64,000 nucleotides of DNA, taken from positions 1 to 64,000 of the forward strand of contig NW_026516831.1 of the NCBI RefSeq assembly GCF_025766255.1, written 5' to 3'. Shown here one piece after another: positions 10,166 to 23,195 of this stretch. The position numbers and the translations under genes were made by a program. The notes beneath the pieces were generated by a model. It was not told the DNA's origin and searched no databases. It saw nothing but the letters and a program-made list of their open reading frames with translations. Each line of letters starts with the position of its first letter. Positions within the stretch are counted from its first letter, which is position 1. The DNA comes from Zychaea mexicana (Eukaryota > Mucoromycota > Mucoromycetes > Mucorales > Lichtheimiaceae).

Positions 10166-13100
10166 AAGGTTGATATGGTCCTGTTAGGTCAACTGGCTCA
10201 GAATCAGAGTGTTTTGCTTCAGATCCAGATGAAAGAGAATGAGCATCCAAATTTTCTAGAAGGGAAATATCCACATGGATCATGCTTTCAAATGCGTCTT
10301 GGAAGATACCATTGATCACCTCGGATTCTGGCACCACCATCTTTGTGGCCTTTACCTCGAGCATAAGGGTAGCAGGCAGGCCATTCAATCAATGCACCCG
10401 GCCTGAGCTGGATGAAAATTATATGGTTGCGAATGAGCTGCATGACGATTGGAGTTGTACGTATCGCTTGGGATGGGGTGCTTAGTAATGGGCAAAATAA
10501 CGAGGATTCAGTGCCAAAGAATGCTATAGACGTGTTGAACGCATCCGAGGCAAGCTGAGCACACTCTGGATAGTAAAACTAATGATGCGCATTTGGATAA
10601 AGAACACTTAGCATTCTTTCAGCGTCGAAACTCTCATAAATACTTTTTCCGCAATTTTTGATAAAGAACTCGCGCATTCCGGCCTTGATATCAATATATC
10701 GTTTTTCATCTCCAAGTAAAGCAACAGCCAACGACCGGAAACCACAATTTCCATCTGGAATCGCATTGTGCACTACTAAGTTCACAGCAGAGCGTGGAAT
10801 TGCATCGCAGACCATGTCCAGGTTTGGTACAATAGGTGGATCAGCGGACGTAAAAGGTGATGGTAAAGAAGCGGGCAAAAAGGATGACCAAAAAGGTGAC
10901 ATTGTAAGTTGTTGTTGTTGTTGTTGTTGTTGCTGTGGTGGCGTTGGCGGTATGGTAGTGATGTCAGCTTTAGCTTTATGCTTGCCCTCCCTTAGTACAA
11001 ACCTAGTCAGTACAGTATCATATATGTTATAGTTATAGAAGATCAATTACAGCAATTATTAAACTATTACTTACCAAATATCGGCTGCTTCGCGTCCCAC
11101 GTTTGTTTTGGCTTTCTTGTTGCTTTCGTTCTGTTGGTGTTCCAAAGCGATAAGATCGCGCTTTGAGTTGCGCTTAGGTTTGCCTTTCGTTGGTAGAGAT
11201 TTTGGCTGCTCCAGTTGCTTGATATCCATGAAAAGATCATCGCTGATGGCTTGCAAATGACGTAGAAGAGTTGAGCGTTGCTTTTGGTCAGGCAATCGAT
11301 GCAACATAGTGGTGATACGCGTGAGCTCAGCCTCGATTTGACTCTCCATGGTGGAAGCAGAATATGATTCCGAAATTGCTAGGATGTTGCTGCTACTGTG
11401 GATTGTTTCTTCCTCTACATAAAGATACTACAGTTTAGTATAGTGAGTAAGAGTGATACTAAGCTATCTATACCTTCAGGAGCTGTTTTTTCAGGATGGA
11501 GATGCCAGCGTCTAAGGATAATGCTCAAAGGAATTTTTCCTTTAGATGGTATCATGTGACAGCATGGAATTCCGTAATGAGCTTTGATTGCACATTGACA
11601 GTTGTCAGTTCTTAGCGGATTTGGATATACAAGCTCCTTGCGAATTGCATTGAATGCGCACTTCGATATGTGGCGCTGTAAATCTACCAGCCTTTCCTTT
11701 TGACTTGGCGGGATATGCGAGTTTACACCGAAATGTTCGCTATCCAATTGACGATCCCAACTTAGATTCTGCACAGGCAAATCAACACACAGCGAATACG
11801 ATTAGCAATTAATGTGCGTAGAATAGGATTGTAGGTAAATATAAAACTACCATATTTATATAATATATACGAATATATTGTACCTTTAATCTGTAGAATT
11901 CATCGATTTGCTCAAAAGCAAGGTATAGGTTACCACTGGCGGACTGTATGGCCTTCTTCGTATCGGCGTGCGTTCCTTCAACTCTGTTGGTGGTACTATT
12001 CCCAAGATGCTTGACATCTGCGAGGTACCGTCCGACCCATATTTCTTTACTGCAAGCGAAAGTATTACACATAAGTATAGTGTCCAAGCAAACGATCTCC
12101 GTTAAAAATCCAATATATAGTTACCTCTCGAGATATGCTTTCACTTCTTCCGGCTTTTTGGCTTTCATTGCAGCCTCATTGTACATGCCGATCGCCTGTT
12201 GCTCGAAATCCTCATTTGGAACCATCCGCTTGTTCTATAATTTTATAATCATATTCATCAGCCATCAAGTAGTTGATGGCTTTCAGGAGCGCCTCAAAGT
12301 CCTCTAACTTCAAAAAGTTTCTGCAGCTTGACTTGAAAATTGCGTTTGATGTGGTTGGTACAGAGCAATTTCTTCGAGTTGGGGAATCCGTGATCCAAGG
12401 CTTTCATCAACGCGGACTCGCTGTCAGTTACAAAGACTTTCGGGGAGACTGGCTGCTCAGCTGGCCAAACAACTTGCTCAAGCTTTTTGACAAACCAGTC
12501 GTAGCTGTCATTCGTTTCTTCAGTCACCCATCCACCAGCAATACAGAACGTTTTCAAGTCTGGATAACCAACATTGCCTGTACCGACGACATTTACAAAG
12601 GGGAGCCGATGTCTGTTTGTCTTGTACGTGGCATCCATGATGATGGTTTCGGGGAATTGGCGAGCAAGTGAAATTGCAGAATGATGAGCAAAGAAAAGAG
12701 AGTGCAAGAACCGTTTTTCGCCATCTTGCTTCGATTCCCATTCAACGACGTAATCCTTGTCCTGTAACTTGCTGATAAGCTTGAACATGGTATGGTTGGG
12801 ATCGTTGTTGAATACCATCTGTCGCATATTCGTGATGTCCTTGGGGCTGACAACCGTTTTGTTAGCAGCAAGGTATGACACAATTTCAGTATTACTGGCG
12901 TGCCCTTTGATCATGCTAAGAACAATTTCGTGCTGCTTCCCATCGAGCTGACGAAGCATTGGATACGATGAGAGCTTCTTTGCAATCTCATGATTGTGTT
13001 CACCGTCGTAAGAAGAGACAACGTGCCATTGCTGGCTAACCTTGCTCAATGGCCGCAGCTTGATCTCAAACTCGCATCCAATTCGCTGGGAGTCTCTCTC

Positions 13101-13385
13101 GCGCCGTTTCTTGCTGTCCTTGCTGTTGGATCGAATGACATCACCTTTGTCGTTCGCCAATCTACTGTCGTATTTTTGCCATCGTCATATACCTCTTGAT
13201 TGGTAGGTTGTCCAAAGTGCTTGCAAACAAGACGGAGGACTCTTTTTACTCCTGTACACGTACTTTTCAAGGTACGCAGGGAAACCTTGCTCTTTTTCCC
13301 CCTGTCGACGCAAGCTTGCTTGGCAGAGTCAAAGTCGTCATAAGTGGCTCGAAGTTCTTCAGGAATTGCACTTGTAGTTTTTGAC
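10166..13385 (-). pseudogene. MULE transposase with FAR1, SWIM and C-terminal OTU protease domains, broken
   Basis: The order from 13385 downwards is as follows. A FAR1-like DNA-binding region comes first (RVLRLVCKHFGQP, then IGCEFEIKLRP and GEHNHEI). The MULE DDE domain has its first Asp in IIMDATYKTNRHRLPFVNV, the second in VFVTDSESALMKAL, then C..H in LLCTNHIKRNF and Glu in STTNRVEGTHA. A SWIM finger follows (NCQCAIKAHYGIPCCH, about 11560-11600), then a Lys-rich linker. Last is an OTU-type cysteine protease domain with Cys in IPDGNCGFRSLAVALLGDEK (about 10715-10775) and a candidate catalytic His in RNHIIFIQLRPG (about 10400-10440). GT-AG introns separate the blocks near 12087-12125, 11775-11886, 11349-11480 and 11046-11090. 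Breaks: a frameshift near 13160, a probable one near 12294, an in-frame TAG near 10580 inside the OTU domain, and a likely frameshift near 10385. Confidence 0.85.
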
Positions 13386-15462
13386 ATTGCGATAGAAATG
13401 AGTTGAGAGATTTAGAGAAGTATGCTTGTTTGTTTATGGGAAGTAAAAGAAGCAATTTTTAAGATACGCTCCAATTTCCATTGTCACTTCCTGAGTACTA
13501 TGTAGTACCAAACATGATGCGAACGACACGATGATGTAGAGGTCAATGTGTCTATGGACTATGTATATGCGGACTATGTATGTAAAGGATTTTGCATTAA
13601 TGCAGACTCAGTTTCATATGCATTATGTAAGACGTGTCAAATCAAAAAGTTTATTTTCTTTTGTTTGTTTAATAATCCTCTTGGCCTCCCTTTCTTTTCT
13701 ACATCATTTTTCAGTGTCATCACCAGCATACTACTCGCATATTCTGTCCATGCATCTAGGACACTTTTCTTTATACAAGCAAGTAGCAGTTGCCGGTGCT
13801 ATATTTCATTGTGCGCGTGTGTCTCTCCTTTCTGACAATTTACGTTGAAAAGGCAAATGCATACATTTAGTTTATACCTACTCATTTTATGTTACTTGGT
13901 ACGATGCTAATGCTTCGTTCTTCAATCTTGTGTTAAATATTGCTTCAATTCGATGTGTGATTGAGGAATGTGGATGAAGTGGTGTGCAAGAATTGGTTCG
14001 ATGAAGGGGGCTGTACGAAATGGTTCGGCGAGAGGTGGGGGGGTGCAAACTAAAAGTCCGGGCCGGGCAGAGACTGGGGGGGGGTGCACGAGCAAATAGA
14101 TCTGCCCAAATAAAGTTCTCTGTAATTGAAAACCTCTCTGACGTAATTTTTCTTGATGAATAACGAAACCGCTCTGCTTGGGCATTATCATTGTCAGATC
14201 CAATTGCAAATGAAAGTTCTTGGTCATATAGCACGTCTTCCATTGCAGTTTTATCTTGTGTGGTTAGCTAAAGAGTGTAGACAGTGTAGATCGTAAAGTA
14301 ATTGAAGTGTACTTGAATCAGAATAAATGTTTACTTTCTTTTATATCCGGTCGTTGTTAGCGCTCTGTGCTTGACTTTGAAATGTTTGGCATTACTTGGA
14401 ACCCACTCATATTTATCCAACAAAGACTCAAAAATACAATAGCAAGCCGTCGTGTCTTCATACATCAATTGCCATGATAATAACACCTTCACGTTATATT
14501 GAAAAAATAAGTTGCCATCTTATAACCCATCATGCGCCGTGTCGAATATTTATTCAGTGCAAAGTAAAAAACGTATCCCCCCGCCATCATGATTCTCCCA
14601 CTCCAAGGCTATTATTTTTTTTATTTACATGTTTATCCCCCCTCATTCCCCCAGACCATATAAATCTATCTTATGTTGTACTTGTATGCTTACTCCTACA
14701 GCATGCTCCCCTTCCACTTCCCCATATGATCTTTTCCATGTCTCATTCACAGGGCATTCATCTCCCAATTCTTCTTTGGCCTGTCTTGAACAAATATGTC
14801 TTCCCCTGGACGCTGTGTTCAAATTGAGACGCAAAATACGGTCCAACTTTTAAACGAATAAATATGGCTATGTAGCTATATTCACATAAAATAAAGGCTT
14901 GCTCCACTATTAATACGATGGTGATAGTAGCGTATCTCGTAATTGGTTGCCCTGCGATGTATGAGATTACCAACTACTACTGATAATAAACTCACGTCTG
15001 CTTCGCTTTCTTAAAGAGGTGAATGCGACATCTTGAGGGAGACAGAGTGAAGGAAGGGCCTGGTCGAGATTTGGATAAAAGGGGAAAATAGACGACGCTA
15101 GAACATTGCTTATTCTCAGATATAACGGAGAAGGTCAAAGTGGCGTAACACCATGAGGCTGCGTAATGCATTGCGTTTTGCAAACCTGACGAAACTCTGT
15201 GTGAGAAAAAAACACCAGCGAATAGTCGGAACGGCGGAGGAGCGGTTTGCTTCTTAGATGTAGCATTGTAATGAAAGTTATTTTGCTGTTTTTTTGCTCC
15301 CATTATGTTGTGGCATGTAGTATTCAGCGTGATTATCACTTCAAGTCATTGTAGCAGCAATAGAGCGATTTTTCTTTTTTATTGTATGTCTTAATGAAAT
15401 AGGGTCAAATCCATTGGGGTATAGGGCTTATTGAGCTGGCTATTGAAGCAGCAACAGGAGTG
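13386..15462. other. interval without a recognised gene
   Basis: No conserved domain is visible on either strand. Open frames at 13887-14243, 13922-14227 (both minus) and 14396-14827 (plus) are Pro- or Leu-rich and have no matching neighbours in phase. G-runs lie at 14036-14042 and 14075-14085. The right end of the MULE probably lies a little beyond 13385, but I see no terminal repeat. Confidence 0.5.
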
Positions 15463-16450
15463 TCAAAAGAAAAGATAGTCTGGTGTTACGTTGTTACATT
15501 CGCTGAATGCAAAAGCTGTTGATTGGATACAGAAGTCTGCACCGCACTGTGGGTCTATAACTGATGCGGCTGCGGCAATGTCATGGCTGTTGTAAGTGAT
15601 AGGCTCCGGAGCATCAGTAGTATAATTGATTTCGTCACATAGCAGTTGTTTCCAGGGTAATGATGAAGTTGCCGTAATATTTGCAGTGTGGGGATCGTTC
15701 ATTGGAAATGATGGTGCTGGCCTTGTAGTAGCAATAGTGGTTGTAGTAGAAGAAGAAGAGGAGGAAGAGGCGGAGGAAGTAGAGGAAGAAGTAGGCATAT
15801 CAAAGAGTGTAGGATACGGGTGTAGGAAAGGCATCATCATTGTGTCGTCTTTTCTATGATTGAGCTGTGCCATGTTTGCCAGCTGTCGAACGCGCATTAT
15901 CCGTTCCTTATGCGACATCCGGTTCTTCGCAACGACCTTTTTGAGATCATGGACCTTGAAATGACGCCGTAAATTGCTAATCACTGCGAATCGTTTGTTG
16001 CAATTTGGTCTAATAGATGATAAGAGAAAGCGAGCAGGAAACAGTGATCAAAGAACCAATAACTTTGTATTTAGTGATGTGTCATCAGCTGGTATTGTAG
16101 TTTTGACGTTTGTAACAAAAACGAAACAGCTCGACCGAAGTCTTCGCATACATATGACATTTGAAGGGCTTCTCTCCAGTATGAGTGTAGATATGCGGCT
16201 GCAAGGCGCTAGGCTTTGCAAAAGACTTGTCACAAAACGTGCACTGGTACGGTTTCTTGGAGATCTTGCGAGTGCTACTGGCGCTGCTACCAGTGCCATC
16301 AGTAGCAGTAGTGAAGGTAGTATTGAAGAACATATCTTGTGTCGTTGAAGCGTCGAGCACGCTGCTGGTCTTGGACAGCTCGATATTGACAGAAGCGGCC
16401 ATATATAAAGGGTCTTGTGGAGTGGTTGATGAGGTTTTACTCACAGTCAT
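15463..16450 (-). CDS. C2H2 zinc-finger protein, two fingers, 281 aa
   Basis: Two exons, 16152-16450 and 15463-16009, are joined across a 142-nt GT-AG intron. The total is 846 nt, a whole number of codons. The splice falls inside the second finger and completes it. Finger 1 uses Cys70, Cys73, His86 and His90 ([20 protein letters not shown]). Finger 2 uses Cys98, Cys103, His116 and His120 ([20 protein letters not shown]), linked by the classic HTGEKPF spacer. The first 60 residues are Ser/Thr-rich. The C-terminal half has a basic stretch after finger 2, then a Ser/Thr run and no other domain. I chose the ATG at 16450 rather than the upstream one, which only adds a hydrophobic, Leu/Ser/Phe-rich leader. 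It is probably a nuclear DNA-binding regulator; the target is unknown. Nearest neighbours are the MULE remnant and empty sequence. Confidence 0.85.
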
Positions 16451-19400
16451 GGGAAAAAAGGAAGAAAAAGACAGACAGAGAGAGGCAGAAACAGTGAAGA
16501 GGTAAGTGTGTCGAACAAACAGATACAAGATTGAGAAACGTCTGGAACAGCACTCTATTTAAGCGGTCTGCGCGACAGCAGCTGCAACAGTAGCGTAGCA
16601 ACAATGTTGTTCGGAAGAATAGGAGGGGCATGCGCGACTGATCATCACCTATGTGGGTAAACTCCTCGTTGCACAGCGTAAGCACTTTGTTTTACAGCCC
16701 CACGCAAGCCAGCACAATCTGAAAAAAAAAATGAAGGGAGGTGCAAAAAAGAAGGCGTAAGCCTTATATTTGCGACGATAAAGTACACGTTGTGCGCTGT
16801 ATTCGTGCCATGTAAAGTTGCACAGTGGGTATCCAAAAGCCGAGTACATAGGATATATCGAGCTTCGCCTTTGCCGTGTTCCTTGTTCCGAGAAGTTATT
16901 TGTCGTATCGATCTTCATGAATTTTCAGTGTATCTTGGAAGATTTCGTCCTGTTCGTGGTCATCATCGACGAAAAAAGTAAAAATAAAAACAATCCGCGA
17001 ATCTTTGTCTCTCAGGAGGTGTTTGAGATCGCTTTGTGGTTGACAGGAGCAAGGGCGCAGATGATGACGGCAAGTAGTAGGTGCGTTCTTTCTTCCTTGT
17101 CTGCACTGAATAGCCTCCTCTACCCCTCCCCCCCCACTTTTTCGCTTTCTCAGGGGTAGCATCTCGGACCTTCTGCAAAACGCTAGAACACAATGAATAC
17201 TGTAGCATCCTGAGTTGGACGGCTCACGTCCGTTCGACTTTATCCCTTTTTAGGTATGCATGGAACATGACTCTGGGTACCCTTCTCCAAAACGGATCCG
17301 CGTTCCAGATTCCCGACTTGAACAATTCGGGCTCCGTGGTTTTTTTTATATACTTGCAGTTCTGTTTAGCAACTTTTTTATTTGATGCACGTAATATAGC
17401 CAAGTTCTTCTCAAAGAGAGCTGCTAGCTGATGAATAGCTCTATCAGCAAAGTGGTGGTATATGTAGAACGCACCGTATGCGCGGCAATGCTTCCACTGA
17501 CGAAGAAAGAAAGGTCCTCGACAATATATGAGGTATTCAAACCATAAAGCTTATGTCGGACGTTACACAAACCAGAATGCAACAACCTTAACGTCGTGTG
17601 TGTATGTTTGTTAAAAGCATACGCACCTGTCGTTGCTTAGGGGGGTGTAGTACCCATGTATGCATGTGCATCCCACGACAGGTGCGACGCCATAGCAAAT
17701 AATCAAACACGGTGATATAGACAGCCCGTTGTTAATAGCCCTAATGAGCTTGACATAGTGATAATGACACTGCATACCCGCACTCTTCTGCACTTTGTCG
17801 CTTTTGTTGTCGTCACAGCGTTCTAACAATTAAAAGGAGAGCAAGTTCGGACTTGGGTACTGTGAGGCCAGCAGTAGTAATTATGTTTGTATATACGAAC
17901 AGCCCACGTATATGCACGTAAACTGTTCAACGAAAATTATTTCTCAAGCCAACATCCACCAATCATGCAATCCCATCTCTTGAGGTAGCGTAGTGTTTTA
18001 AACGTGAACAAATGTGGTTTTGAGAAACTTGCCCGCTGTTAAGAGCAGTATGTTTACTGTAATGCGCCGTAGTTAAACCTTCTGTGTACATAAATGGGCG
18101 AGCACAATATTCTTCCTCTCGCTATAGGATGCACCAGTAAGGAGGTGGGACAAGCAGCAGGGTTAAGTAGGGTAGCTGGCACCTTGTCTATCGAAACGAC
18201 GGGTTTAGGTCTGTATACTTGTCAGCTTCATTCTTATAGAGCACTTTCCTTTCTCTCCTACAGTGCTGTCATCTAGCGGTGCTCTCATTTTGACCACGTC
18301 ATTTAGCATAAGTGGGGTTCCTTTAAAAATCCATAACACTGCATTTGCTTTGCTTCTAATTACTCATCATGTGTTAGACTGGAAGCAGCTAGAACTTGTT
18401 TATACCGAAAAAAAATAAAAGATACGACCGCTCATGATCGCCACAAATAACTGCTATATGAGTATCAAGGGCAGAAAATCTCTCCCCCTATTATTTCTTT
18501 GTCTTTTTCTTCCAAAGCCCAAAGCGCTTTATTGTGTATTATAATACATGCACAGTGCTAATATACTGAGGAAGCCAGAGCGCCCACACATATAGCAATG
18601 CAAAAGAGCAGCTGATCGGTTAGTATTTCTGATATTAGTTTGGTGCACTAAAACAACCAAATTTTCTACTAATACTAAGTACTATGATACAAACAAATCA
18701 AGATTCTCAGATGAACCTGGCACATGTGCATCCAAAAAATGGGCGTCGCATTTTAGTTTTGTTTAGCTAGCACTACGTACATTTTAAGCATCCCACTGCT
18801 GCGCGCATTCGTTTTCTTGCTGTATCTAATGTACTAAATTGGGGATGCTTCCCGACCTACAACAACAGATCTTCCCTCGAACTATGCACCGCTGACAAGA
18901 TTCCGACATTCGACGACTCATCATGCAGCTTAACTACTTGGCATCTTTAGCTTCCACTTGTATTGTCATGACTATTTCAAGCATATTCCCTAGCTACTCA
19001 GATCGGCAGCTGTGCGCGCGAGACGAAGTTGACAAAAGGGAATTTTTAAGAATACGCAAATGTTACACAAGGGTCACTCTAACGGACAGCATCTTTTTCT
19101 TATCCGTAGTACCACGCAGGTGGTCGTTAGTTTATCGCTGCTCTATCTCATTCAGTTTCTGATGTGCTCTGTAAAAAAAGCATATGTTACATTCTTTCTC
19201 GTCCTTTGTTGCTTAAGGAGAACGAAACACCTGCGGTGAGGAAATTTAGTGTTAAATTTAAGCTTCTCTGGAACTTTCGTATAAAAATGAAAAGAAGGTA
19301 TGGGGACCCAAAAGGAGCAACTCACCCCCCTTTTCCCAAATGAGGTAATCTTGATTGTACAAACCACCATCTCGGTCTTCTTTCTGTCGTCGTCCAGATA

Positions 19401-20745
19401 GCAATCCCCGCCGCGCCTCCCGACGCTGAGGGAATGTCCTCACTGTTGCTTTTCGACGCCTTCTATTGTGTGATGATTTGCTTTTGAAAGCATATAAGGT
19501 AGTGGAATTTTATGGATGGTGAGCTTGACAATAATACAGCCTGACCATATACATATCATGTTTACATTTGACCGGCGCACTTGTCCACCCTACTACGAAG
19601 ATATGCTACTACTAGGACAACATACTGTATTTATTCAAAGGGGTATGTGTTATTGACTTATTGGAAAGAGAAGTGATTAATTCATAAAATGGGGTATGTG
19701 TCGTGCGCACTTCCTACATTTGGAACTTGTTAATGCGCGGCGAAAGCATGAACCTTTTAAATTCAAATCTGTCCACAAAAAACAGTGTGAAGAATATACT
19801 GATCTCTACATATCAAGCTTCAAAGGTTGTTTGGAAGGAATTCTTATGTTGAGGATAGAAAGAAAAAGAACATATGAACTCTCAAAATTAAGCTCATGTG
19901 CTCCAGAATGCCGTGGTTACATTAGTAAAAAGAAGGAGCGATCTTCAGCCCACCTTCCCATATTAGCGCAATCTAGATCGAGTTGGCCTTTAACTCGTTC
20001 AACGTACAGATAGTAAGCTACATATACAAAACGGCAGTTTTCCAGTTTGTTCCGCTTGTGTAATGGAACGTTCTCTTTTGGTGATGGAGAATAAGTGGCA
20101 AATATGTACCTTACCAAGCGGATGCATGTACGAACAAGCAAGCATGCAAGCATGCCATCACCTCCTCTTCCTCTGCAGTCATGGTAGTAGGATCTGCACT
20201 TATACAAATGACTAAATTGCTTATGATAGTGATGGTATGTATACACATGTCCGCCCAGAGCCTGCGGGCGTAATGCCTGGGAAAAAAGTGTAACATCAAG
20301 GAAGAGGTCATGCAACTCAGAAAAAGAGTCAAGATCCAAAAAGCCCTTGTGTTCCACAGACATGGAGCTTTACAAGTTCGCATTAATGTTCAATGTATCA
20401 TAATGAGGACGTTCTCCCTTTAATTAGCGTTATGTACGAAAGAGGAACTCAACGATCACATACTTGATCAGTTCCTGCCGACAGTCGACATTTAAGAATG
20501 TATACTGAGTAAAACAAATAGGCTTTGTCAAGTAAATTTTGCTCTCCTTTAATTTGACAAAGCTTTATTATCATGGTGGTATTCCTGCCTGCTTGCATAA
20601 TAGCAGTGAATGGTCAATTATATATCTGCGACGTGGTACTTCGTTGCGCAGAAATGCTGTTAATCGATATGATAGCTGTTAACATTATTACACCATTAAT
20701 CGATCACCTACGAATGACTATCAATGAACCTTGGTAACTTGTTAT
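16451..20745. other. 4.3 kb without a recognised gene
   Basis: I checked both strands. The open frames are short, overlap each other in different frames and show no domain. A minus-strand frame at 19917-20363 (148 codons) is the longest and is not supported by any motif or by plausible splice partners. No tRNA or rRNA is seen. It may hold regulatory DNA, non-coding transcripts or unrecognised repeats. Confidence 0.5.
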
Positions 20746-20747
20746 TA

Positions 20748-20939
20748 CAGTGGTCCCTCATTAAGATTAACCTCAAAGGGGGATTTGAGAAGGTTGTTGT
20801 AACTAATGAGAGATGAAAAAAGTGAGGGTGGGTATCATGTAGAAACTATATGCTTTTTTTTACCCAAATCCCGTAAAAAAAATAGACGCAACTGGAGGTT
20901 GAATTTATCTGAGGTTAATTAAAACACGGGAGACCACTG
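20748..20939. mobile_element. 192-bp pogo-type MITE
   Basis: The left end is CAGTGGTCCCTCATTAAGAT and the right end, as reverse complement, is CAGTGGTCTCCCGTGTTTTA. Both continue to a shared TTAACCTC. TA lies on each side (20746-20747 and 20940-20941). There is no coding capacity. The CAGT tip and TA target place it with Tc1/mariner-superfamily (pogo-like) elements. Confidence 0.75.
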
Positions 20940-20941
20940 TA

Positions 20942-22778
20942 GTTAACTCGATACATCAAGAATTTTTCAGTCGCTCTTCTTTTTGCGTACATTGTCAGAT
21001 GCGAGGTATTTTTGCTTGTTTCGACATATTTTTAGGGGAAACGTCCTTTGTAACAAAGCTGGACTTTGACCAAAAGCGGCTGTGAGTAAATGATACAGGG
21101 ACATATGGCAATGTGAGAGAGACTTTGCTATTTTAACTAATATCGTCATGAAAATATAAAGCACAGAGACGAGTCTCTTCACAAGCTATCAATCTATTTT
21201 TCCTATGCCTCGATTTAATATAGATATCATGACCTTTCCCGGAAAACTCTTAGTGCTCGTGTGTTGATAACAAGGAAAATTTATTAAGATATGTATCCCA
21301 TTGAAAAAGGAAAACCCAATCCTTCCATGCGCACACAAATGATAGTGAATACTTAGGCAAAGCATCCCACGCATTCACCGGGACCACCAACGCACTTTTG
21401 ACCCGTGGCTGGGGTACATGATAATAAAAGACAGGGCTTCTTCCCTGAAAGTGCCTGGGATGAAGAGTTGTCGTTCGCATGATGCGATGCAACGTCCGAG
21501 GGAACAGGGGCTACTAGGCAATACAAAGAATGCAAAGGGAGGGAGTAAAGAAATGGGAACGAGTAATTTTTGATATAGAATATACAGCGCAAGGACAATA
21601 AACAACGGAAAGAAATTCATAGGAAGGGGATGCTCCAAAAAAATCAATTGAAGAAGATGAGGCTTCCAACAAATTCCTCCGTGTCCATTCGAAGCACTCG
21701 CAATCATTGAGGCAAATGGATAGATATTGAGCACAGTAGATGGGCTGCTTCACAAGTTGGCTTCTTGCAGCAATAATGATAATCCCACTACCCCTTGTCA
21801 CTTGCATGAATTAATAATGGACTCGATGAAGGGGATCACAGTAGGACACCAATGGAGGTGTCTATACATTACTGACCTATTGAGGATGAACATCATGAGG
21901 AGCTGTTACTTACACCACTACCACACACTTACGCTAAGATTAAGTCCAACTGTACTCACTCATACTCATGCACAAGACGTGGGGAAGCTGATCACCGATA
22001 AATACAAAAATCTGCAGCCAAGGCAAGAACACTTCTTCTAGCAAGCTGGTATAAAAGAGAAGGTCAGCAGGGAGCTGCCCCCTTTCTTTTTGACACGACA
22101 TACCATGATCCTCCTCCAACCCAAGTTCGATCCAACTAAACTTGCATTTCTTTTGAAAAAGAGAGAAACCAACCACCGCAGTGCCTGCCACTCAAAGAAA
22201 ATAGGACCATAAGCAACTACTGCGCACTCGACATACGCACTCTTGACACGTCATGGCAAACATCTTTACACTTTCCAGATAAGCAAGCACAGACACAATA
22301 TTCATTCCAGCTATACTTACCGTTGTTACTTCCTTGAGTTTTAGATGGAGTCACGACCAATGAAAGCTGGAAATGAAAAGAGAGAAAAGGAAGAACTTTT
22401 AGAGATTCCCATACTGTACACGTGATGGTCAAGATTCTTTCCCGTCACACTACACTGCTTCGAGGAGAGAGAGAGAGAGAGAGAGAGAACTGTCAAAATA
22501 AACGAGAAAAGTGAATTTAGTTGAATTATCTGCAGCAATACAAGCGTCCACAGAATCATACAAAGATAACAGTGATAGTATGCAGTAATGCGCAAAGTAT
22601 GAATCTGATATTTTCAGTATCGCCATAGAAAACTCTTTTTTAAGTTGCGAACCTTGTACTGTAGAGTAAAATATGACTTATGAATTCGAGCCAGTGTCGT
22701 CGCTTATCATAGACAAGAATAGGGTGGTCTACAGTAACGCATATGATACAGTGGATTGCCACTTATATCTAGCTCCCA
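20942..22778. other. interval without a recognised gene
   Basis: There are only short overlapping open frames on both strands, none with a domain. A GA microsatellite of about a dozen units lies at 22463-22488. Confidence 0.5.
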
Positions 22779-22780
22779 TA

Positions 22781-23193
22781 GAGCACCTGCAGCGGTCGCT
22801 GTTACGAAACTGTTAAATTTCAGAGTTTAACAGCCCGCTTAACAGTGCGTAACAGCTTAACTGTTACGAAGCTGTTAACTTCACACGTCGTTGGTTTTAA
22901 TGAAAGCTTTGCCCTTTCTCCTGAGCAGGGGGCAGCGGCAGAAACGTCAGACAGGCGAGTGGCGTTAGAAGTAGCGTTGTTCAATTTGAAGAATACAAAC
23001 AAAGAATGAAGTGAGATATAGCTTTATTTTTCAAGTCCTTTTTCTCGATTCAAGAAACTGTTAAATTTAACAGTTTTTGTTCGGGCTGTTAAATTTAACA
23101 GGACGTTAACAGCAACCGCTGCAAGGTCTGGCTGTTAAATAAACTGTTAAATTTAACATAACAGGTTCTTAACAGCGACCGCTGCAGGTGCTC
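22781..23193. mobile_element. 413-bp inverted-repeat element with palindromic core units
   Basis: The ends are perfect inverted repeats over at least 20 bp: GAGCACCTGCAGCGGTCGCT, and its complement at 23193 reading inward. TA flanks both sides (22779-22780 and 23194-23195); a 3-bp target site cannot be excluded. The interior contains the 16-nt palindrome CTGTTAAATTTAACAG twice (23058-23073 and 23086-23101). It also has many TTAACAG or CTGTTAA fragments and an inner, imperfect copy of the tip near 23110-23127. No protein is encoded. The family is unknown to me; a PIF/Harbinger or Tc1-type origin is possible. Confidence 0.75.
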
Positions 23194-23195
23194 TA

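Noticed and set aside
13887..14243. Two overlapping minus-strand open frames, Pro-rich
   Set aside because: Both frames look equally good over the same DNA, which argues against either being coding.
18121..18240. Stretch with AGGGTTAAGTAGGG recalling a 5S rRNA
   Set aside because: The rest of the 5S pattern, including the promoter boxes and the pairing ends, is not there.
19917..20363. 148-codon minus-strand open frame
   Set aside because: No domain, no compatible exons nearby and a composition like the surrounding non-coding DNA.
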